A DNA stretch of 64,000 nt from an uncultured bacterium (GTDB lineage: Bacteria > Actinomycetota > Coriobacteriia > Coriobacteriales > Coriobacteriaceae). The position numbers were made by a program, and so were the translations under genes. The notes under the pieces are model-generated. The model ran no database searches. It was given only the letters and a program-made list of their open reading frames with translations, and was not told where the DNA came from. Below are positions 34,411-42,489 of the stretch, piece after piece (within the stretch, counting starts at the first letter, position 1; each line of letters starts with the position of its first letter). The DNA lies in the NCBI GenBank assembly GCA_905214465.1, contig CAJMMD010000007.1:1-64000 (forward strand), in the 5' to 3' direction.

Positions 34411-35139
34411 ATGCCAAAACACCACGCGCTGCAAACCCCACCTACGCCAACAAAAAGTTGCACAATTTATTTCCCATGTCTGTACATAGTTTGTTGGACA
34501 AACGCAATTACCAGTACGCCTCGCTGGTCAATTCGGGCTTCAGGAGCATCCATAACCTTCGCTAGCACCCCAATATCCTGCGCCAATGTGAACAACATCC
34601 CAAAACAACCCCCTTGAACACGCTAAATGAACGATATGTTGTCCACCACAAGCCAAATCAGTTTCGCTACCAGCTTGTGCTAGGATACCTAACGTTACAT
34701 GAGTTCAACTGTGCTCACGGCTCCAGCAAGCCACAAAGCGCAGGGTCGATCAGCATCCGGCCGTAACGGCGGTGCCAGAAACACCACGAGCTCCAATAAA
34801 GAAGTCATGCGACGTTGTTATTTGTATTGATGTAATTCAAAGATGCATTTAATAGCTTGCGTGTCGAAGCGTAGTAGTTTTCAGCTGTTTGCGTGCGGTC
34901 CAGTTTTGTTCCCGCTTGACTGGTTCGCACGCAGCCAGCTGGAGTCGCGGTCTTTTTGCGATACACGGCCGCGACTCTAGTAACTGCACTCATACATACC
35001 GTTCACGGTGGGGCAGAGCCACGTGCTTGTCTAACTGGGCTCAGGGTTTGAATATGGAGCGCCTTCGCGCACAAGCGCCCTGGCGAAGCCATACCCAAAC
35101 CCCGCGAGCCACACGTAAGACAGCAAGGGGGTGGTGCTT
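34411..35139 (+). promoter_or_regulatory. Capsule-locus leader with tandem hairpins
   Basis: About 730 bases without a convincing gene, between the tRNA-Ala terminator and loaP. It is AT-richer than the flanks. Two strong hairpins stand close together: 34891-34904 with 34919-34932 (gcgtgcg..ccagt against actgg..cgcacgc) and gagtcgcgg (34942-34950) with ccgcgactc (34969-34977). LoaP-type antiterminators act on RNA hairpins in the leaders of the long operons they control, so these are candidate targets or intrinsic attenuators. A promoter should lie upstream of about 34880 but I cannot place it with confidence. Confidence 0.45.
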
Positions 35140-35685
35140 GTGTGGTATGTAATCCAGGTCATTAACGGTCGCGAAGACGTAATGCGCGAGCGCATCGAGC
35201 ACATGGTGCCGGCGAGCGCCATGCAGGAGCTCTTTTATCCCCAATTTCAAACCGAGATTAAGGTACACGGCGAATGGGTCAAAACGACCAAGCCACTCTT
35301 TCCCGGTTATCTCATCTGCGATACGGCAGATCCCCGCACCGTGCAACAGTATCTGCTGCGCATGGACGACTTTGCCCGGGTGCTCTCCCAGGACGGTCAG
35401 TTTGTGCCTCTGGCTAAAGAAGAGGTCCAGCTTATTGGAGGCTTTACGCATAGGGGAGACCGCGTTGTGCCCATGAGTGAGGCCCTAAAAAACGGTGATC
35501 AGGTCGTAGTGACGGCAGGTCCACTGCTGGGCCACGAAGGCCTTATTAAAACCATCAACAGACGCAAGAGCACTGCTTATTTGGAGCTCAACCTGTGCGG
35601 CCGACGCGTAACTACGCGCGTCGGCCTCGCGGTGCTTTCAAACGAGCAGCGCGTGATGCGCAACCTTAAAAAGGCGATCGCCTAA
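35140..35685 (+). CDS. loaP: LoaP-type NusG paralogue (transcription antiterminator)
   Basis: 181-aa NusG-family protein that helps RNA polymerase read through long polysaccharide operons. NGN domain: WYVIQVINGREDVMRERIEH at the start, ELFYPQFQTEIKVHGEWVKTTKPLFPGYLIC near 28-60; C-terminal KOW-like part with NGDQVVVTAGPLLGHEGLIKTINRRKS near 120-150. The differences from housekeeping NusG and the position as first gene of a capsule locus point to the LoaP group. The start is taken at GTG 35140, with ggggg 8 bases upstream; GTG 35131 abuts that box. Known LoaP proteins bind a leader RNA hairpin. Confidence 0.82.
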   Translation: MWYVIQVINGREDVMRERIEHMVPASAMQELFYPQFQTEIKVHGEWVKTTKPLFPGYLICDTADPRTVQQYLLRMDDFARVLSQDGQFVPLAKEEVQLIGGFTHRGDRVVPMSEALKNGDQVVVTAGPLLGHEGLIKTINRRKSTAYLELNLCGRRVTTRVGLAVLSNEQRVMRNLKKAIA

Positions 35686-35737
35686 GTGCGGGCGACTGTT
35701 TAACGGGACAGGAAGGAGCCCCGGGGGCGGGGATGTA

Positions 35738-36502
35738 GTGTTGGAAGAGAACGTGTCGGATAAAACAGAATATCCATCAGATGCGCCCGCGGGGGCGGCG
35801 CTGATTGCTCAGGCCATGGACCGGCGCGAGGGCTCAGGTCGCTATAAGGCCATGCAATCCATTGTGGACTGGGACAACTCGCGCCTGGCCTACCGCGCCG
35901 TCAAGCGCGCCTTCGACATCGTGCTCAGCGGCTGCGCGCTGGCCGTCATCGCCATTCCCAGCCTGGTGCTCGCCATCGTCATCCGCCTGGAGAGCGAGGG
36001 CAACCCGTTCTATAGCCAGATTCGCGTCGGTAGAACCCAACGTGACGGCAGCCTTTCTACCTTCCGTATGTGGAAGTTCCGCTCCATGTACAGGGATGCC
36101 GATGAGCGTCTCGCCGAGCTCAAGGGACAAAACGAGATCGCCGGCGCCATGTTCAAGATGAGGGAGGATCCCCGCGTCACGAAGATCGGCAAGTTCATAC
36201 GTAAGCACTCCATCGACGAGTTCCCGCAGTTCCTCAACGTGTTCCTGGGCCAGATGAGCGTGGTGGGCCCGCGCCCGCCGCTGCCGCGCGAGGTTGAGCA
36301 GTACACCGAGTACGACCTGCAGCGCCTGGCCGTGAAGCCAGGCATCACCGGCTGGTGGCAGGTGACGGACCGCAATTCGACCGATTTTGACGGCATGGTC
36401 CAGCGCGACCTTGAATACATCGCTAAGCGCGGGATCATCACGGACCTCAAGATTGTCGTCCTTACGGTAATCGAGGTCATCACCGGTAAGGGTGCGTGCT
36501 AA
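35738..36502 (+). CDS. Initiating sugar-phosphate transferase (undecaprenyl-P)
   Basis: Starts the repeat unit by moving a sugar-1-phosphate onto undecaprenyl phosphate at the inner membrane. The 254-aa protein is the short PglC/WbaP-C form: soluble basic N-terminus, one membrane segment at about 55-78 (FDIVLSGCALAVIAIPSLVLAIVI), then the conserved cytoplasmic domain with SQIRVGRTQRDG, FRMWKFRSM, DPRVTKIGKFIRKHSIDEFPQ, MSVVGPRPPLPREV and LAVKPGITGWWQV. GTG start, ggggcggggat box upstream. Its stop overlaps the next start (TAATG). Sugar specificity is not readable; QuiNAc, FucNAc or Gal are all possible. Confidence 0.93.
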   Translation: MLEENVSDKTEYPSDAPAGAALIAQAMDRREGSGRYKAMQSIVDWDNSRLAYRAVKRAFDIVLSGCALAVIAIPSLVLAIVIRLESEGNPFYSQIRVGRTQRDGSLSTFRMWKFRSMYRDADERLAELKGQNEIAGAMFKMREDPRVTKIGKFIRKHSIDEFPQFLNVFLGQMSVVGPRPPLPREVEQYTEYDLQRLAVKPGITGWWQVTDRNSTDFDGMVQRDLEYIAKRGIITDLKIVVLTVIEVITGKGAC

Positions 36503-37278
36503 TGCTCGATAATTATTCAAAGTATTCCGAGCTCAATCGCGTGCCGGTAATTGATGTCCCGATTACCGGCACGAATATGCCTCACTGCATTCATTTTCTT
36601 ACTGAGCATATCGATGAGCTCCGTGGCGAATACATCTGCGTTTCTAATGCACATACGTCTGTAATGGCCCACGATGATCCTTCCTATTGGGCTTGCCAAG
36701 CTGAATCCGTCATGTCTGTTCCTGATGGAAAACCCCTGTCGATTGTTGGTAGAAAGGCTGTTGCATCAATGGACCGCGTTACTGGTCCAGACTTGATGCG
36801 AGAGATTTTTGAGATCTCCAGCCTGCACGGATGGAGCCATTACTTCTACGGAAATGAGACGAAGAACCTCGAGGCGCTCAGAGATGCGCTTCAAAAGGAA
36901 TATCCGAGCTTGGAAATCGCAGGCATGGAACCCTCCGTTTTCCGTCCACTGACATATGGCGAAAAATGCGATGTATCCCAACGTATTGCCGACTCAGGGG
37001 CCGATTTCGCATGGATCGCGCTTGGTGCGCCTCGTCAGGAGCTTCTTATGCACGAACTCAAAGGGGGGCCGCAGCCGCTGATGATCGGCGTTGGTGGCGC
37101 GTTCAACGTTCTCGCCGGAGTGGTACCGGAGGCACCGATCTGGATGCAAAACCTGAGCCTTGAGTGGCTATACAGACTTATCCAAGAGCCGAAACGACTT
37201 TTCAAACGATATCTAGTTACTAATACCAAATTCCTCTTTTACCAGTTCACGGGCGCCAAGCGCAAGGAAGGCAAGTAG
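36502..37278 (+). CDS. WecG/TagA/CpsF-family glycosyltransferase
   Basis: 258-aa GT26 enzyme that usually adds the second sugar, often an N-acetylmannosamine derivative, to the lipid-linked acceptor. Typical features: TGTNMPHCIHFL near 20, YICVSNAHTSVMAHDDP with the conserved Asn-Ala-His, SVPDGKPLSIVGRK, RVTGPDLM near 95, YFYGNETKNLEAL near 117, and WIALGAPRQELLMH near 173. Starts at the ATG overlapping the previous stop. Base composition is lower in GC than the capEFG genes that follow at once, suggesting a different origin. Confidence 0.92.
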   Translation: MLDNYSKYSELNRVPVIDVPITGTNMPHCIHFLTEHIDELRGEYICVSNAHTSVMAHDDPSYWACQAESVMSVPDGKPLSIVGRKAVASMDRVTGPDLMREIFEISSLHGWSHYFYGNETKNLEALRDALQKEYPSLEIAGMEPSVFRPLTYGEKCDVSQRIADSGADFAWIALGAPRQELLMHELKGGPQPLMIGVGGAFNVLAGVVPEAPIWMQNLSLEWLYRLIQEPKRLFKRYLVTNTKFLFYQFTGAKRKEGK

Positions 37279-38337
37279 ATGAAATCCACCACCGCATTCA
37301 AAGACAAGACCCTGATGATCACGGGCGGCACCGGCTCGTTCGGCAACACCGTCCTCAAGCACTTCATGGACACCGACCTGGCCGAGATCCGCATCTTCTC
37401 TCGCGACGAGAAGAAGCAGGACGACATGCGCCACCGCCTGCAGGAGAAGTCGCCCGAGCTCGCCTCCAAGGTGCGCTTCTTCATCGGCGACGTCCGTAAC
37501 GCCCAGTCGGTGCGCGACGCCATGCACGGCGTGGACTACATCTTCCACGCCGCCGCCTTGAAGCAGGTGCCCTCCTGCGAGTTCTTCCCCATGGAGGCCG
37601 TGCGCACCAACGTCATCGGCACGGACAACGTGCTGCACGCCGCGATCGACGAGGGCGTCGACCGCGTCGTGTGCCTGTCCACCGACAAGGCGGCATACCC
37701 CATCAACGCCATGGGCAAGTCCAAGGCCATGATGGAGTCCATCATCTACGCCAACGCCCGAAACGGCGCCGGCCGCACCACCATCTGCTGCACCCGCTAC
37801 GGCAACGTCATGTGCTCGCGCGGCAGCGTCATCCCGCTGTTCATCGACCGCATCCGAAAAGGGGAGCCGCTCACGGTCACCGACCCCAACATGACCCGCT
37901 TCCTCATGAACCTGGACGAGGCGGTCGACCTGGTGCAGTTCGCCTTCGAGCACGCCAACCCCGGCGACCTGTTCATCCAGAAGGCGCCTGCCTCCACCAT
38001 CGGCGACCTCGCCGAGGCGGTCCAGGAGGTCTTCGGCCGCGTGGGCACCCAGGTGATCGGCACCCGCCACGGCGAGAAGCTCTTCGAGACCCTCATGACC
38101 CGCGAGGAGCGCCTGCGCGCCGAGGACATGGGTGGCTACTACCGCGTGGCATGCGACTCGCGCGACCTGAACTACGACAAGTTCGTCGTGGACGGTGAGG
38201 TGGAGACCCAGGCCGACGAGTCCTACACCTCCCACAACACCGAGAGGCTCGACGTTGAGGGCACCATCGCCAAGATCAAGACCGCCGAGTACGTGCAGCT
38301 GGCGCTCGAGGGCCGCGAGCACGAGGCGGTGCAGTAG
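37279..38337 (+). CDS. capE: UDP-GlcNAc 4,6-dehydratase/5-epimerase (CapE/FnlA type)
   Basis: First enzyme of UDP-N-acetyl-L-fucosamine synthesis. 352-aa extended SDR with NAD motif ITGGTGSFGNTVL at about 13-25, FHAAALKQVPSCEFFPMEAVRTN near 90-112, and SDR-type region LSTDKAAYPINAMGKSKAMME near 132 with the altered Tyr/Lys arrangement typical of the CapE/FlaA1 class (Met-x3-Lys). The following capF and capG make the assignment to the FucNAc pathway firm. Very GC-rich with C/G-ending codons, like its two partners and unlike the flanking glycosyltransferases. Confidence 0.93.
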   Translation: MKSTTAFKDKTLMITGGTGSFGNTVLKHFMDTDLAEIRIFSRDEKKQDDMRHRLQEKSPELASKVRFFIGDVRNAQSVRDAMHGVDYIFHAAALKQVPSCEFFPMEAVRTNVIGTDNVLHAAIDEGVDRVVCLSTDKAAYPINAMGKSKAMMESIIYANARNGAGRTTICCTRYGNVMCSRGSVIPLFIDRIRKGEPLTVTDPNMTRFLMNLDEAVDLVQFAFEHANPGDLFIQKAPASTIGDLAEAVQEVFGRVGTQVIGTRHGEKLFETLMTREERLRAEDMGGYYRVACDSRDLNYDKFVVDGEVETQADESYTSHNTERLDVEGTIAKIKTAEYVQLALEGREHEAVQ

Positions 38338-38338
38338 G

Positions 38339-39556
38339 GTGCGCGTCCTCGTCACCGGCGCCAGGGGCTTCGTCGGGAAGAACCTCTGCTGCGCGCTGAA
38401 AAACATCCGCGACGGCAAGGACCGCCGCGCCAAATACCGAGCCCTGCTGCCGCTCGAGGTCATGGAGTATGACGTCGACTCGACGACCGAGGAGCTGGAC
38501 GGCTACTGCTCCCGCGCCGACTTCGTCTTCAACCTGGCCGGCGTCAACCGCCCCGAGGACCAGGCGGAGTTCATGGAGGGCAACTTCGGGTTCGCCTCCA
38601 CGCTGCTGGACACGTTGGAGCGCCACGGCAACAGATGCCCCGTCATGCTCTCCAGCTCCGCGCAGGCGAGCCTGTCGGGCCGCTTCGAGGGCTCGGTCTA
38701 CGGCGAGTCGAAGCTCGCGGGGGAGGGGCTGTTCCGCAACTATTCCGAGAGGACCGGCGCCCCGGTGTTCATCTACCGCTTCCCGAACCTCTATGGCAAG
38801 TGGTGCCGCCCGCGGTACAACTCCGCCGTGGCCACCTTCTGCGACGCCATCGCCAACGGCCGCCCCTACACCGTGAACGACCCCTCGGTGGAGCTGGAGC
38901 TCCTCTACATCGACGACCTCGTCGACGAGATGCTGGGCGCCCTGCTGGGGGAGGAGCACCGCTGCGGATACGAGGGGCTCGAGCGCGTCGACGGAGATGA
39001 TTTCTGCTACGTCCCCGGGACTGACGTGAAAACCCTGGGCGAGATCGTCTACCTGCTGGGCAGCTTCCGCGACAGCCGCGAGACGCTTTCGGTGCCGGAC
39101 CTTTCCGAGGGATCCTTCTCCAAGAAGCTCTGGAGCACGTTCCTGTCCCACTACGAGCCGGGGCACTTCGCCTACTCCCTGAAGCCCAACACCGACGAGC
39201 GCGGCTCGTTCACCGAGTTCCTGCGCACGCCGGAGCGCGGCCAGGTCTCCATCAACGTCTCGAAGCCCGGCATCACCAAGGGCAACCACTGGCACATGAG
39301 CAAATGGGAGAGGTTCCTGGTGGTCTCCGGTACCGCGTCGATCAGGCTGAGGAGGGTGGGGGAGGACGCCGAGGGCAAGCCCTTCCCCGTCGACGAGTAT
39401 GTCGTCTCTGGTCCCGACATGCGCGTGGTCGAGATGATCCCCGGCTACACGCACTCCATCACCAACATGTCCGACACCGAGGACCTCGTGACGGTCATGT
39501 GGGCCAACGAGCCCTTCGACCCCGAGGACCCCGACACCTACTACGAGGAGGTCTAG
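38339..39556 (+). CDS. capF: CapF-type reductase with C-terminal cupin (UDP-FucNAc pathway)
   Basis: Second enzyme of UDP-L-FucNAc synthesis: C3 epimerisation and C4 reduction. The 405-aa protein has an N-terminal SDR domain (MRVLVTGARGFVGKNLC; VFNLAGVNRPEDQAEF; YGESKLAGEGLFRNY with catalytic Tyr-x3-Lys) and a C-terminal cupin (about 290-400) with GNHWHMSKWERFLVV, the metal-site histidines, and PGYTHSITNMSDTEDLVTVMW. The start is GTG 38339, one base after the capE stop; the longer frame starting in capE is not real. This two-domain form matches staphylococcal CapF. Confidence 0.94.
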   Translation: MRVLVTGARGFVGKNLCCALKNIRDGKDRRAKYRALLPLEVMEYDVDSTTEELDGYCSRADFVFNLAGVNRPEDQAEFMEGNFGFASTLLDTLERHGNRCPVMLSSSAQASLSGRFEGSVYGESKLAGEGLFRNYSERTGAPVFIYRFPNLYGKWCRPRYNSAVATFCDAIANGRPYTVNDPSVELELLYIDDLVDEMLGALLGEEHRCGYEGLERVDGDDFCYVPGTDVKTLGEIVYLLGSFRDSRETLSVPDLSEGSFSKKLWSTFLSHYEPGHFAYSLKPNTDERGSFTEFLRTPERGQVSINVSKPGITKGNHWHMSKWERFLVVSGTASIRLRRVGEDAEGKPFPVDEYVVSGPDMRVVEMIPGYTHSITNMSDTEDLVTVMWANEPFDPEDPDTYYEEV

Positions 39557-39560
39557 CCGC

Positions 39561-40742
39561 ATGGGCAAGGACTATTCCGATATCCGCTTCGGGGACGACG
39601 GCCGCCTGAAGCTGCTGATCATCGTGGGCACCCGCCCCGAGGTCATCCGCCTGTCCGAGGTCATCAAGAAGTGCCGCCGCCACTTCGACTGCCTGCTGGC
39701 TCACACCGGGCAGAACTACGACTACACGCTCAACGGCATCTTCTTCCGCGACCTGTCGCTGGACGACCCCGACGTCTACCTGGACGCTGTGGGCGCCGAC
39801 CTGGGCGAGACGGTGGGCAATATCATCGCCGCGAGCTATAAGCTGATGGTGCAGGTCCAGCCCGATGCGCTGCTGATCCTGGGCGACACCAACAGCTGCC
39901 TGTCCGCTATCGCGGCCAAGAGGCTCCACATCCCCATCTTCCACATGGAGGCGGGCAACCGCTGCAAGGACGAGTGCCTGCCCGAGGAGACCAACCGCCG
40001 CATCGTCGACGTGATCTCCGACGTCAACCTTGCCTACTCCGAGCACGCCCGTCGCTACCTCAAGGACACCGGCTGCGCCCCGGAGCGCACCTACGTCACA
40101 GGCTCGCCCATGGCGGAGGTCCTGCGCGCCAACCTGGACAAGATCGAGGCATCCGATATCCTCTCCGAGCTCCGCCTTGAGCCCAAGCGCTATATGCTGC
40201 TCTCGGCCCACCGCGAGGAGAACATCGACACCGAGGCGAACTTCACGAGCCTGTTCACCGCGATCAACGCGCTGGCCGAGAAATACGACATGCCGATCCT
40301 GTACTCCTGCCACCCGCGCTCCCGTAAGCGCCTGGAGGCCACTGGCTTCAAGCTCGACCCGCGCGTGCGCATGCACGAGCCCATGGGTTTCCACGACTAC
40401 AACTGCCTGCAGATGAACGCCTTCGCGGTTGTCTCCGACTCCGGCACCCTGCCCGAGGAGTCGAGCTTCTTCGCCAGTATCGGCCGCCCGTTCCCGGCGG
40501 TGTGCATCCGTACCTCGACCGAGCGCCCCGAGGCGCTGGACAAGGCGTGCTTCACGCTTGCCGGCATCAGCGAGCGCGGCCTGCTCCAGGCGGTCCACAC
40601 CGCCGTCGAGCTCGACGCCGAGGGGTCGCTCCCCGAGGCCCCCGTGCCCGACTACGCCGACGAGACCGTGTCCACCAAGGTCGTGAAAATCATCCAGAGC
40701 TACACAGGCGTCGTAGACAAGATGGTGTGGAGGAAATGCTAG
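39561..40742 (+). CDS. capG: Non-hydrolysing UDP-sugar 2-epimerase (CapG/FnlC type)
   Basis: Last enzyme of UDP-L-FucNAc synthesis, inverting C2. 393-aa WecB-like GT-B protein: LLIIVGTRPEVIRLSEVI near 16, HTGQNYDYTLNG near 45, GDTNSCLSAIAAKRL near 105, HMEAGNRCKDECLPEETNRRIVD near 125, LSAHREENID near 215, and SDSGTLPEESSF near 290. The HMEAGNRCxDxxxPEExNR pattern is the CapG/FnlC form of the family. It overlaps the start of the next gene by 7 bases. Confidence 0.94.
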   Translation: MGKDYSDIRFGDDGRLKLLIIVGTRPEVIRLSEVIKKCRRHFDCLLAHTGQNYDYTLNGIFFRDLSLDDPDVYLDAVGADLGETVGNIIAASYKLMVQVQPDALLILGDTNSCLSAIAAKRLHIPIFHMEAGNRCKDECLPEETNRRIVDVISDVNLAYSEHARRYLKDTGCAPERTYVTGSPMAEVLRANLDKIEASDILSELRLEPKRYMLLSAHREENIDTEANFTSLFTAINALAEKYDMPILYSCHPRSRKRLEATGFKLDPRVRMHEPMGFHDYNCLQMNAFAVVSDSGTLPEESSFFASIGRPFPAVCIRTSTERPEALDKACFTLAGISERGLLQAVHTAVELDAEGSLPEAPVPDYADETVSTKVVKIIQSYTGVVDKMVWRKC

Positions 40743-41923
40743 TGTCGCAGACCCAAGGGCTCACGACCGACGCGCTCGTCGACGAAGCACTCGCTCTGGG
40801 TGAATGTCTGGGACGCCCGCTGCGCTACGTCCAGCTCAACAGCTTTTACAACGGTTCCACCGGTACCATAATGCGCAACCTTCACCATGAGCTGACTGAG
40901 CGCGGGGTTGACTCTTACATCTTCTGGGGCCGTCGCCACAACACGATAAGCGACCATGAGCAGTGCTGCGCTTCGAAGGCCGGCTACCTCTCCCACGGCG
41001 CCATGACACGTTTGCATGACCGCATGGGCTTCTACTCTAAGCGAGATACCGCAAAACTGCTCAAGCGCCTGGACGAGATCGATCCCGATGTGGTGCACCT
41101 GCATAACATACACGGCTATTACGTGAACATAGAGATGCTGTTCTCTTGGCTCGCCTCACATCGTTGCCAGGTTAAATGGACGTTGCACGATTGCTGGGCC
41201 TTTACGGGCCATTGTGCACACTTCACATATGTGAAGTGTGCACAATGGCAGTCTCATTGCGCGTACTCGAAATGCTGCCCGCAGCTGGACACCTATCCCA
41301 TAACGATTTCAAAAACCAACTGCGCGAGAAACTATGAAGATAAGAAACGCATCTTCACGAGCGTACCGCCTGAGCGGATGACGCTAATAACACCTTCACA
41401 GTGGCTCGCGGATTTGGTCGGGGAGAGCTTTCTCAAAGATTATCCGGTGGAGGTCCGTCATAACGTCATCGACACCGACGTTTTCAAACCCACCCCAAGC
41501 GACTTCCGCGAGAGATACGGTATTGGCGACCGGTTTATGGTGCTAGGCGTTGCGAGCCCTTGGACCAAGCGCAAGGGACTTCCTGATTTCGTCCGCTTAG
41601 CCGAGGAACTTGACTCTGACAAGTTTGTCGTAGCGCTCGTCGGCCTTTCGGATCGGCAGCTAAAGGCGCTTCCCCGGGGCGTTGTTGGCCTCAAACGTAC
41701 CAACTCTCCCCAGGAGCTCGCCGGCATCTATACAACGGCGGACGTCTATTTCAATCCTACCGTAGAGGACAACTATCCGACGGTCAACCTTGAAGCCGAG
41801 GCCTGTGGCACTCCTGTTATAACTTACGACACAGGTGGGTGCAGGGAGACGCTTCATCGTGCTGATTCAAGTTTCGTTGCCGGCTTTGATCAAGCACTAT
41901 CCATGATAGAGAAAGGCTTTTAA
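40736..41923 (+). CDS. Glycosyltransferase, GT4-type
   Basis: 395-aa GT-B transferase of the capsule repeat unit. N-terminal acceptor domain with LNSFYNGSTGTIMRNLHHEL near 37, HLHNIHGYYVNIE near 120, HDCWAFTGHCAHF near 150 with the Cys pattern C-x5-C of this subgroup (GHCAHFTYVKCAQW), and a donor domain with GVASPWTKRKGLPDF near 275 and NPTVEDNYPTVNLEAEACGTPVI near 340. The ATG at 40736 has aggaaa upstream and overlaps capG. A perfect 42-bp palindrome (41208-41249) lies inside the GHCAHFTYVKCAQW segment. Confidence 0.9.
   Translation: MLVSQTQGLTTDALVDEALALGECLGRPLRYVQLNSFYNGSTGTIMRNLHHELTERGVDSYIFWGRRHNTISDHEQCCASKAGYLSHGAMTRLHDRMGFYSKRDTAKLLKRLDEIDPDVVHLHNIHGYYVNIEMLFSWLASHRCQVKWTLHDCWAFTGHCAHFTYVKCAQWQSHCAYSKCCPQLDTYPITISKTNCARNYEDKKRIFTSVPPERMTLITPSQWLADLVGESFLKDYPVEVRHNVIDTDVFKPTPSDFRERYGIGDRFMVLGVASPWTKRKGLPDFVRLAEELDSDKFVVALVGLSDRQLKALPRGVVGLKRTNSPQELAGIYTTADVYFNPTVEDNYPTVNLEAEACGTPVITYDTGGCRETLHRADSSFVAGFDQALSMIEKGF
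41208..41249. repeat. 42-bp perfect palindrome inside a glycosyltransferase gene
   Basis: The 21-base half gccattgtgcacacttcaca+t (41208-41228) is followed immediately by its exact reverse complement (41229-41249), with no spacer. It encodes the conserved region around GHCAHFTYVKCAQW without interrupting the frame. Confidence 0.97.
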
Positions 41924-41925
41924 TA

Positions 41926-42489
41926 ATGAGGGTCGACAAAGTCGTTCCTGCTGCTCAGGGATATAAACGCGTAGCGAAAATACCTTTAAAGGGCGTTCTC
42001 CTTGCAATAAATAAGTTATCGAACAAAACTTATAAAAAGCTATACCCTCGCTACTTGGCGTGGCTAGGGGTCAACATCTCGGATAAGTTCTCCGAGTACG
42101 GTGATCCTTGGATAAGCCCTGAATGCCGCTTCGATGCGGCGGGCTACAATCTCATCACTTTGGGCGATGGAGTCACCATCAGCTATGGAACGTCCATCTT
42201 AGTCCACGACTACAGCATCGACAAGGCGTTGTATGCTCGCCATGGGACTCATGGTAAGCTTCTCAAGTCTGTGACTATTGGCAGGAACTGTTTTATCGGC
42301 GCAAACACAATGATTCTGCCTGGCACTGTTATCGGTGATGACTGCATCATCGGGGGGGGGTCGGTTGTCAAAGGCCGCTTTCCGGTTGGATCGGTCGTAT
42401 GCGGCAACCCGGCTCGCGTTGTTGGAACTGTAGATGAGTTCCTTGAAAAGCACGAGGCCAAAGAGGATATCGTTTATGGACTTTCCTAA
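41926..42489 (+). CDS. Hexapeptide-repeat acyltransferase
   Basis: 187-aa left-handed beta-helix O-acetyltransferase (CatB/WcaF group). Hexapeptide-like turns: ISPECRFDAAGYNLITLGDGVTISYGTSILVHDYS near 64-98 including the catalytic His region, VTIGRNCFIGANTMILPGTVIGDDCIIGGGSVVKG near 115-150. It probably O-acetylates a capsule sugar. The codons for GGG in IIGGGSVV are all ggg, giving nine G in a row (42352-42360), a possible slippage site. Overlaps the next gene by 14 bases. Confidence 0.9.
   Translation: MRVDKVVPAAQGYKRVAKIPLKGVLLAINKLSNKTYKKLYPRYLAWLGVNISDKFSEYGDPWISPECRFDAAGYNLITLGDGVTISYGTSILVHDYSIDKALYARHGTHGKLLKSVTIGRNCFIGANTMILPGTVIGDDCIIGGGSVVKGRFPVGSVVCGNPARVVGTVDEFLEKHEAKEDIVYGLS
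42352..42360. repeat. G9 homopolymer in acyltransferase coding sequence
   Basis: Nine consecutive G at codons 143-145 of the acyltransferase. A one-base gain or loss would shift frame and remove the last third of the protein. GC-rich actinobacterial genes normally mix glycine codons, so an uninterrupted tract this long stands out. Confidence 0.95.

Noticed and set aside
34411..34860. Small open frames in the capsule leader
   Set aside because: Short, no ribosome sites and no family resemblance; the region reads as leader/non-coding.
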